This document shows positions 1 through 4,918 of a DNA stretch of 5,582 nucleotides, piece by piece (the stretch's first letter is position 1; every line of letters begins with the position of its first letter). This DNA is from an uncultured Sphingorhabdus sp. Its GTDB lineage: Bacteria; Pseudomonadota; Alphaproteobacteria; Sphingomonadales; Sphingomonadaceae. The DNA lies in contig CALMYW010000155.1 in NCBI GenBank assembly GCA_937873665.1, positions 1 to 5,582 on the forward strand. Reading direction: 5' to 3'. The notes beneath the pieces are model-generated. The model worked only from the letters and a program-made list of their open reading frames with translations. It had not been told where the DNA came from and searched no databases. The translations under genes were made by a program, and so were the position numbers.

Positions 1-11
1 CGCCCCGCAAC

Positions 12-100
12 GCCCCGCGAGAGGAAGAGAGCGGGATTGTCCCGTGACGGGCTGAGAGCGGCGAGAGAGGCTCGCTGCGGGTCCGTCGCGGAGACCTGCC
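12..100 (+). ncRNA. Structured 5' leader of the ardC-family gene, candidate radC-like RNA motif
   Basis: Seen: a first hairpin pairs 14-18 with 31-35 around a purine loop containing GAGAGGAAGAG. A second, longer helix pairs 43-53 with 80-90 (11 pairs including three G-U). It encloses an inner hairpin, 58-65 with 71-78, with a five-base loop. The outer helix ends on the first G of the ribosome site GGAGA (90-94), six bases before the ATG at 101. The same architecture recurs at 1513-1611 with pair-preserving changes, which argues for a transcribed structured RNA. Known: the radC RNA motif is described upstream of genes for DNA-interacting proteins, including antirestriction proteins. Inferred: this is such a motif and may tune translation of the gene. 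The 5' limit is uncertain because the window begins here, and no promoter could be assigned. Confidence 0.6.
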
Positions 101-1078
101 ATGGCGCAACGACATGTTGCCCGCTCAAACCCTGAGCGAATCAATCTTTACCAGCAAATCACCGACCGGATCATCGCTGATCTCGAGGCTGGGCGCGTCC
201 CATGGGTTCAGCCCTGGGGAACGGCCAATGCCGGCATCGGCATGCCGCACAATGCTGTCAGTTCCCGTCGATACAGTGGCATCAATGTGCTTACCCTCTG
301 GCATGCCGTCGTCTCCCGAGGGTTTTCGAGCCATGCCTTCCTGACGTTCCGGCAGGCTGCGGCCTTGGGGGGCTCGGTGCGTCGCGGCGAACGCGGTGTC
401 GGTATCATCTACACCCGCCGCTTTGTGCCCAGCAGCGAACGTCGCCGAGCGGATACCGAAGGCACCGCAACCAGTGGCGGGATTCCGTTCCTCAAGCATT
501 TCACGGTGTTCTCGGTCGACCAGTGTGACGACCTGCCCGAACATATCTGTCTCCCGCCGCCGCCCATCCCGGATGGCCTGATCCTGCCGCATGCCGAGGA
601 ACTGATTGCGGCTACGGGCGCCGATTTTCGCATCGGTGGCCCGTCCGCCTTTTACAGTCCGTCGCATGACTATGTCGCCGTGCCGCGGCCCGACGATTTC
701 CATGAGCCGATCAACTGGCATCGCACGGCTTTTCACGAACTGGGCCATTGGACTGGCCATGCCACCCGGCTTGGCCGCGATCAGACCGGCAGCTTCGGCT
801 CCAAGGACTATGGCCGCGAAGAATTGGTCGCGGAAATGGCCGGAGCCTTCATCTGCGCCGCGCTCGGGATTGTGCCAAGCGTTCGCCACGCTGATTACAT
901 CGGCTCGTGGCTCCAGATTATCCGGGAAGACAATCGCGCCATCCTGCGCGCCGCCAGCGCTGCCTCCAAGGCGGCAGATTATATCCTCGCCTGTCGTGAC
1001 ACCGCATCGACTGGCCTTGATGTCGCTGGTGAGGACGAAGCCGACGGCTTCGAGCTAGAGGGGAGGTTGGCGGCATGA
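101..1078 (+). CDS. ardC: ArdC-family antirestriction protein (ssDNA-binding domain plus zincin-like metallopeptidase domain)
   Basis: A 325-residue protein with the usual ArdC order. An N-terminal ssDNA-binding-type domain (about 10-140) carries the PWVQPW segment (34-39), the YSGIN segment (58-62) and KHFTVFSVDQC (132-142). A C-terminal zincin-like domain (about 155-300) has HELGH at 212-216 followed by a further H at 220. The segment YGREELVAEMAGAF (237-250) contains the expected downstream glutamate metal ligand. Known: plasmid ArdC proteins bind single-stranded DNA and protect incoming DNA from type I and some type II restriction during conjugation; they act in the cytoplasm. The length is typical and all metal-site residues are present, so it looks intact. 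The start at 101 has GGAGA at 90-94 and follows a structured leader. The stop overlaps the next start (ATGA, 1075-1078), implying one operon with translational coupling. Confidence 0.92.
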   Translation: MAQRHVARSNPERINLYQQITDRIIADLEAGRVPWVQPWGTANAGIGMPHNAVSSRRYSGINVLTLWHAVVSRGFSSHAFLTFRQAAALGGSVRRGERGVGIIYTRRFVPSSERRRADTEGTATSGGIPFLKHFTVFSVDQCDDLPEHICLPPPPIPDGLILPHAEELIAATGADFRIGGPSAFYSPSHDYVAVPRPDDFHEPINWHRTAFHELGHWTGHATRLGRDQTGSFGSKDYGREELVAEMAGAFICAALGIVPSVRHADYIGSWLQIIREDNRAILRAASAASKAADYILACRDTASTGLDVAGEDEADGFELEGRLAA

Positions 1079-1473
1079 ACCTGCTCACCCCGGAAATCCG
1101 CGCGGCCTTGCTCGCGAACATGCACGCGCGCCGCAATGCGCTGGCACAAGGCGAACGAGAGCCTGATCCCGTTCCCGTTGCCCGGTTCTTCAATCCGCTT
1201 GGCGCTGCCACCTGGCTTGCCACCGAACTCGACGAGGACGGCATCCTGTTCGGCCTTGCCGATCTCGGCCTTGGCTGCCCTGAACTCGGCAGCTTTTCGT
1301 TGCGGGAATTGCAGTCGCTGCGCCTGCCGTTCGGCCTCGGTATCGAGCGGGATATCCTCTTCGACACCGCGTTGCCCATATCGGCCTACGTCGCGGCAGC
1401 CCGTCAGGCGGGTTCGATCCTGGGCGCTGAAAAGCTGCTGAGGGAACGCGCCATGCCAGAAGGGGATGGCTGA
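1075..1473 (+). CDS. DUF2958 domain-containing protein
   Basis: A 132-residue protein matching the DUF2958 pattern as I recall it. PVPVARFFNP (about 32-41) is followed by TWLATELDEDGILFGLADLG, then LGCPELGSFSLREL and a GLGIERD segment near residues 90-96. No signal peptide or membrane segment is visible, so it is probably cytoplasmic. The function is unknown. The family is small and often encoded next to ArdC-type genes on plasmids and integrative elements. The start is set by GGGGAGG (1060-1066) and the ATGA overlap with the ardC-family stop, which indicates co-translation. After its stop comes a 138-base gap holding the leader of the next gene. A role linked to antirestriction is inferred from position only. 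Confidence 0.85.
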   Translation: MNLLTPEIRAALLANMHARRNALAQGEREPDPVPVARFFNPLGAATWLATELDEDGILFGLADLGLGCPELGSFSLRELQSLRLPFGLGIERDILFDTALPISAYVAAARQAGSILGAEKLLRERAMPEGDG

Positions 1474-1512
1474 AATCTGGTAGCCTAGCGGCCTGCCAGA
1501 TCGCGAGTTGGT

Positions 1513-1611
1513 CCGCCTGTGGCGGCCCGAGAGGAAGAGGAAGGCAGGGCCTTCGTGACGGGCTTGGAAGCCGAGAGAGTGTCTCGCGGCGGCCCGTCAT
1601 GGAGACCTGCC
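1513..1611 (+). ncRNA. Structured 5' leader of the parB-like gene, second copy of the candidate radC-like RNA
   Basis: Seen: the first hairpin pairs 1524-1528 with 1547-1551 around a purine loop that again starts GAGAGGAAGAG. The long helix pairs 1554-1564 with 1591-1601 (11 pairs). An inner hairpin pairs 1570-1573 with 1587-1590 and 1575-1578 with 1582-1585. Compared with the copy at 12-100, three pairs of the first stem are doubly substituted yet still pair. Three pairs of the long helix change on one side only and still pair. The last helix base is the first G of GGAGA (1601-1605). An alternative hairpin, CCGCC-TGT-GGCGG at 1513-1525, would compete with the first stem. It is possible to read codons through this leader from a GTG at 1519, but the RNA-like conservation makes that unlikely. 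The radC motif identity is inferred. Confidence 0.62.
1601..1611 (+). promoter_or_regulatory. Ribosome binding site that decides the parB-like start
   Basis: GGAGA at 1601-1605 lies six bases before the ATG at 1612. The 15 bases GGAGACCTGCCATGG (1601-1615) are identical to those at the ardC-family start (90-104). This supports ATG 1612 over the in-frame GTG at 1519, which has no comparable site and sits inside the conserved leader structure. Confidence 0.8.
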
Positions 1612-3729
1612 ATGGCCAGACAGCCTGCAAAAATCACCCTCAGCCCGTCGCGTGACATTCCCTTCGACCATCTGATCCTGTCACAATCCAATGTCCGCCG
1701 CGTGAAGGCCGGCGTGTCGATCCCCGAACTTGCTGAGGATATCGCGCGCCGGACTTTGCTTCAGAGCCTCAACGTGCGCCCGGTACTTGATGCCGAAGGT
1801 CAGGAGACCGGCATCTTCGAAGTTCCGGCCGGTGGCCGACGCTATCGCGCCCTTGAGCATTTGGTGAAACAGAAGCGCCTGGCGCGCACTGCTCCCATTC
1901 CCTGCATCGTCAAGGCGGCGGACAATGACGTTTCGGCGGAAGAAGACAGCTATGCCGAAAACGCGCACCGGGAGCAGTTGCATCCGCTCGACCAGTTCCG
2001 GGCCATGCAGGCCATGGTCGACAAGGGTAGCGCCGCCGAAGACATCGCCGCGCATTTCATGACCACGCCCGCTGTCGTGCGCCAGCGTCTCAAACTGGCG
2101 TCGGTCTCGCCCAAACTCCACGACATCTATGCCGAAGACGGCATGTCGCTGGACCAGTTGATGGCGTTCACCGTGTCCGAAGATCATGAGCGCCAGGAGC
2201 AGGTGTGGGAAATGCTCACCCATAGCTTCAACAAATCCGCCGCCTACATCCGCCAGCGCCTGACGGAAAACAGCGTCCGGGTTGCCGACAAGCGGGTGCG
2301 GTTCGTGTCCGTCGATGCCTATGTCGCAGCAGGCGGCGGCGTGATGCGCGACCTGTTCGAGGACGATGACGGGGGCTGGCTCACCGATCCCGCACTGCTC
2401 GACCGCTTGGTCGACGCGAAACTTGCCGCCGAGGGCAACCGCATTGGCACTGAAGGCTGGAAATGGGTGGCGACTGCCGTCGACCTGCCATGGAATGCGA
2501 CCAACGGACACCGTGAGATCGTTGGCGCAGAATTGCCCATGACTGAGGATGAGCAGGCAAGGCTCACGGCGCTTCAGGCTGAAATCGAGCAGATCGAGAC
2601 CGAATGGGCCGACGACCCCAACGTGCCGCAGGACGTCTATGCGCGGATCGAAGGGCTTGAAACGGAAATCGGCCAGCTGGTCGACCGGCCCATGATTTTC
2701 GATCCTGCCGAAATGGCAATCGCCGGTGCCTTTGTGACGATCGAGGCGGATGGTTCGCTTTGCATTGAGCGGGGCTACGTCCGAGCCGAAGACGAACCGG
2801 TGGTGGAAGTGGGCGGCGAAGACGATGGCTCCGGGGTCGATCCCGTTTCGGGCGAGCCAATGCCTGGCGCAAACCACAGCGGGACCGCACCAAGCGCCAG
2901 CGGTTCGGCATCTATCGGAACTGATGAAGAAGATGCCGACGATGACATCCTCAAGCCGTTGCCCGACCGGCTGGTTGCCGACCTGACCGCCTGGCGCACA
3001 CTCGCGTTGCAGGATGCCTTTGCGCAAAGCCCCGCCACAGCCTTCGCGACGGTGCTGCACGCGCTCGTGCTCGACACCTTCTACAGCTACAGCCGCGAGA
3101 GCTGTCTGCAACTGTCGCTCAACCGGGTGTCCTTTGCCAATCCACCTGCAGGTCTGCGCGACAGTGCGCCCGCGCGGGCCATCGCCGAGCGCATGAAGCG
3201 CTGGGAGGATCGACTGCCGGAGTCCGACAAGGAACTTTGGGACGCGCTTCTGGCCTTCGACGCCGATGAGCAGGCCAGTCTGTTTGCCCATTGCACATCG
3301 CTGGCGGTGAATGCTCAGGCCGAGATCGTCCCCAAATACGACAATGGCCGGGTGTCGACGCATAGCGTTGCACGCCGCATCGCTCACAGCCATGTGCTGG
3401 CGCATGCCGTTGGTCTTGATGTCGTGGCGGCAGGCTGGAAGCCCACAGTCGATGGCTATTTCCGCAGCGTGACCAAACCGCGCATCCTTGCCGATGTGAC
3501 CGAAGCGCGCGGGGAGCAGTTCGCTGGCATGATCGATCACCTGAAAAAAGGTGACATGGCCCGCGAAGCGGAACGGCTGCTGGAAGATGCCCACTGGCTT
3601 CCAGAGCCGTTGCGCACGCCCGACGCCGACGGTGGTCATGGCGCTACGCCTGACGTTGATCGTGAAGGGCTCGAGCTACCCGCGTTCCTTGATGATGACG
3701 AGGCGGCTTACGCGATCGCCGCCGAATGA
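1612..3729 (+). CDS. Large ParB/RepB/Spo0J-family nucleoid-type protein (plasmid ParB-like)
   Basis: A 705-residue protein with an N-terminal ParB domain (about 12-120). It contains the nucleotide-pocket motif PAGGRRYRAL (72-81; usual form GERRYRA) and the second ParB box ENAHREQLHPLDQF (116-129). A helix-turn-helix region follows (about 138-165, AAEDIAAHFMTTPAVVRQRL). Residues 311-355 are rich in E, Q, L and I and may form a coiled coil. An acidic, Gly/Ser-rich linker (about 390-445) precedes a helical C-terminal region, and DMAREAERLLEDAHWLPEPLR (649-668 region) resembles the end of similar plasmid proteins. Known: ParB proteins bind DNA and CTP and slide as clamps. True partition ParBs are about 300 residues, and no ParA gene is visible here, so a role in partition is doubtful. 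It may be a regulator or DNA-processing factor of the element. It has its own leader and is followed by a terminator-like hairpin. Confidence 0.85.
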   Translation: MARQPAKITLSPSRDIPFDHLILSQSNVRRVKAGVSIPELAEDIARRTLLQSLNVRPVLDAEGQETGIFEVPAGGRRYRALEHLVKQKRLARTAPIPCIVKAADNDVSAEEDSYAENAHREQLHPLDQFRAMQAMVDKGSAAEDIAAHFMTTPAVVRQRLKLASVSPKLHDIYAEDGMSLDQLMAFTVSEDHERQEQVWEMLTHSFNKSAAYIRQRLTENSVRVADKRVRFVSVDAYVAAGGGVMRDLFEDDDGGWLTDPALLDRLVDAKLAAEGNRIGTEGWKWVATAVDLPWNATNGHREIVGAELPMTEDEQARLTALQAEIEQIETEWADDPNVPQDVYARIEGLETEIGQLVDRPMIFDPAEMAIAGAFVTIEADGSLCIERGYVRAEDEPVVEVGGEDDGSGVDPVSGEPMPGANHSGTAPSASGSASIGTDEEDADDDILKPLPDRLVADLTAWRTLALQDAFAQSPATAFATVLHALVLDTFYSYSRESCLQLSLNRVSFANPPAGLRDSAPARAIAERMKRWEDRLPESDKELWDALLAFDADEQASLFAHCTSLAVNAQAEIVPKYDNGRVSTHSVARRIAHSHVLAHAVGLDVVAAGWKPTVDGYFRSVTKPRILADVTEARGEQFAGMIDHLKKGDMAREAERLLEDAHWLPEPLRTPDADGGHGATPDVDREGLELPAFLDDDEAAYAIAAE

Positions 3730-3775
3730 TCCGAACCGCGCGGGTTCAACATCCCGACTGTTTTTCCGTCACTCA

Positions 3776-3807
3776 GGCCCGGCCACCACGCCGGGCCGCC
3801 TCTTTTT
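3776..3807 (+). terminator. Terminator-like GC hairpin after the parB-like gene
   Basis: GGCCCGGC (3776-3783) and GCCGGGCC (3790-3797) form a perfect eight-pair stem with a six-base loop. Five Ts follow at 3803-3807 after a short spacer. It lies 46 bases after the parB-like stop and just before the next ribosome site. Intrinsic termination or attenuation is inferred. The offset of the T-run from the stem makes it weaker than a textbook terminator. Nearly the same stem recurs at 4395-4418. Confidence 0.55.
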
Positions 3808-3809
3808 GA

Positions 3810-3820
3810 GGAGACCTCAC
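3810..3820 (+). promoter_or_regulatory. GGAGACCT ribosome site with self-pairing flanks
   Basis: GGAGA at 3810-3814 stands six bases before the ATG at 3821. The GAGG at 3808-3811 can pair either with CCTC at 3799-3802 across a five-T loop, or with CCTC at 3815-3818 across AGA. The site could therefore be partly hidden in RNA. Regulation by this pairing is inference; the stems are only four pairs. Confidence 0.4.
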
Positions 3821-3871
3821 ATGCCGAAAACCAGTGCTCCCGTGCCCTGCTGGGGAGGACGCCATGGCTGA
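3821..3871 (+). CDS. Possible 16-residue leader peptide coupled to the next gene
   Basis: A short open frame, MPKTSAPVPCWGGRHG, begins at an ATG with a well-placed GGAGACCT site. It ends at TGA 3869-3871, eight bases overlapping the start of the following gene (ATG 3864). The ribosome site of that gene (GGGGAGG, 3852-3858) lies within the Trp-Gly-Gly codons of the short frame. Inferred: translation of the short frame delivers ribosomes to the downstream start or opens its site. The peptide matches no family I know. The alternative is that the frame is chance and GGAGACCT here is a relic of a copied initiation cassette. Confidence 0.4.
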   Translation: MPKTSAPVPCWGGRHG

Positions 3872-4370
3872 CTATCATTCACCAACGGTCGTGCAACCGG
3901 ACATACCAGTCGCGGCGATGACCCCGCTCGAACGCCGTTTGCTGTGCGAACTGTTCGAGCATGAAGGCAATGACCAAGCGGTCTACTTTTTCGCCAGCGA
4001 TAATGTCGCCGACACGGCTTGGATCGCGACCGCTGAGCTGGTCGAATTGCTCGGTCAGGATAATGGCATGGTCAGTCGCATCGCTGACGTGGTGCGCGCG
4101 GAAATCGCCAAGGGTGATCTTGGCGAAGACGAGTTCGAGCTCGATTTCTCGATGATCGGCTATGACCTGATCTTCCAGGACATTGTCCGGCGATCGCCTG
4201 ACCTTGACCATGTGCAGATCATCGCAGCGTGGACCTGCACGAAGATGCGGCCCGACGGCTTTGGCGGGATGGCGACCGTCATAACGGCTGACGAGGTCCA
4301 TTCGATGTCGACCGCGTCCTACATCGAAGAGGTGCTCGGGCGTTTGGGCGAGCCACCGCCCTCCACCTGA
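3864..4370 (+). CDS. Conserved protein of unknown function, plasmid-associated
   Basis: A 168-residue soluble, acidic protein without signal peptide or membrane segment. Visible segments are TPLERRLLCELFEHEG (20-35), VYFFASDNVADTAWI (40-54), an acidic FELDFS stretch (91-96), and a strongly patterned centre, FQDIVRRSPDL (104-114). TCTKMRPDGFGGMATVITADEV (124-145 region) follows. I recall similar proteins in sphingomonad and rhizobial plasmids and accessory islands, all without assigned function. Start choice: ATG 3864 has GGGGAGG five bases upstream. An in-frame GTG at 3834 has no such site, so it is rejected. It follows a possible leader peptide and is separated from the next gene by a terminator-like hairpin. 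A link to antirestriction or DNA maintenance is suggested only by its neighbours. Confidence 0.75.
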   Translation: MADYHSPTVVQPDIPVAAMTPLERRLLCELFEHEGNDQAVYFFASDNVADTAWIATAELVELLGQDNGMVSRIADVVRAEIAKGDLGEDEFELDFSMIGYDLIFQDIVRRSPDLDHVQIIAAWTCTKMRPDGFGGMATVITADEVHSMSTASYIEEVLGRLGEPPPST

Positions 4371-4394
4371 AATTTCCCGTCCAATCATCCCACG

Positions 4395-4427
4395 AAGCCC
4401 GGCCATTGCGCCGGGCTTTCGCGTTTC
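4395..4427 (+). terminator. Second terminator-like GC hairpin
   Basis: GCCCGGC (4397-4403) and GCCGGGC (4410-4416) pair perfectly, extended by two A-U pairs (4395-4396 with 4417-4418), with a six-base loop. The following sequence is only moderately T-rich (TTT at 4417-4419 and 4424-4426). It sits between the stop at 4370 and the ribosome site at 4428-4434. The stem core is the same as at 3776-3797, so the pair also counts as a dispersed repeat. The termination role is inferred. Confidence 0.5.
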
Positions 4428-4441
4428 AAGGAGACCTGAAA
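4428..4441 (+). promoter_or_regulatory. Ribosome binding site deciding the start at 4442
   Basis: AAGGAGA at 4428-4434 lies seven bases before ATG 4442 and carries the shared GGAGACCT core (4430-4437). It sets the start at 4442 rather than an ATT start in the same frame at 4406, which would fall inside the loop of the hairpin. Confidence 0.75.
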
Positions 4442-4918
4442 ATGTCAGCGCAATACATCTACGACACCGCCCCCTTGGGCAGCCTCATCCGCTATTCGAA
4501 CGGCGAGCCGCGCCCGCCCGAGCGTTTTCGCCGCAAACTTGCCGCTTGGAACAACGACAATGGCACCGGCCGGCTCGTTGAACGCTACCCCGGCCAGGTG
4601 AGCGACAGCTACCGTTCGCCTGCGCATTTCATGCTCCATCTGGCGACCTACGGCAGTCAGGGCGTCATCGTCATGACCGTGCGCCGCGCCTACAGCGTCG
4701 AAAGCCCGCTCAATTTCGAGATCGTCGACACGCCGAAATCTGGGCAAGTGCGCGTCCTGACCACGTTTCAGGGCAAGGACGAATTGCGCCACCTCGCAGC
4801 CGACATGGCATCGGCAGAAGCATGGATGCGCGACAATCCCTATTCCGGGATGCGCGCCGAGATTGTGACCGACGCTGATCTGGCCGTTCTGCCCTCTGAA
4901 CTCAGGAGGGCGGCATGA
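4442..4918 (+). CDS. Conserved protein of unknown function, 158 residues
   Basis: The protein begins MSAQYIYDTAPLGSLIRYSNGE, followed by PRPPERFRRKLAAW (23-36) and GTGRLVER (41-48). A hydrophobic strand-like stretch (about 73-80, QGVIVMTV) and LNFEIVDTP (90-98) come next. The C-terminal part is helical, with ELRHLAADMASAEAWM (114-129). No signal peptide or transmembrane helix is evident. I recall near relatives in alphaproteobacterial plasmids with a very conserved N-terminus of this kind, but no function is known to me. The stop overlaps the next start by ATGA (4915-4918), so the two are probably co-translated. A catalytic motif is not visible. Its place in an antirestriction and ParB-like module suggests, but does not show, a role in the life of the mobile element. 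Confidence 0.75.
   Translation: MSAQYIYDTAPLGSLIRYSNGEPRPPERFRRKLAAWNNDNGTGRLVERYPGQVSDSYRSPAHFMLHLATYGSQGVIVMTVRRAYSVESPLNFEIVDTPKSGQVRVLTTFQGKDELRHLAADMASAEAWMRDNPYSGMRAEIVTDADLAVLPSELRRAA

Noticed and set aside
41..51. Small hairpin CCCG-TGA-CGGG in the first leader
   Set aside because: It is not preserved in the second leader, and it uses bases needed for the long helix that both copies share.
125..889. Minus-strand open frame of 254 codons opposite the ardC-family gene
   Set aside because: The plus strand encodes an intact ArdC-type protein with HELGH. The antisense product has no motif and no convincing ribosome site.
1519..1611. In-frame extension of the parB-like protein to a GTG at 1519
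   Set aside because: The extension lies in the leader that matches the ardC-family leader by RNA structure. ATG 1612 has an ideal ribosome site identical to that gene's.
1681..3639. Long open frame on the minus strand (652 codons) opposite the parB-like gene
   Set aside because: It is the complement of a well-supported gene with clear ParB motifs. In GC-rich DNA such antisense frames are common, and its translation shows no recognisable domain and is rich in His, Arg and Gly as expected for a shadow.
3733..3765. Inverted repeat GAACC/GGTTC (3733-3737, 3743-3747) followed by TTTTT at 3761 as a terminator
   Set aside because: The T-run is 13 bases after a five-pair stem, too far for intrinsic termination. 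The stronger hairpin at 3776-3797 is the better candidate.
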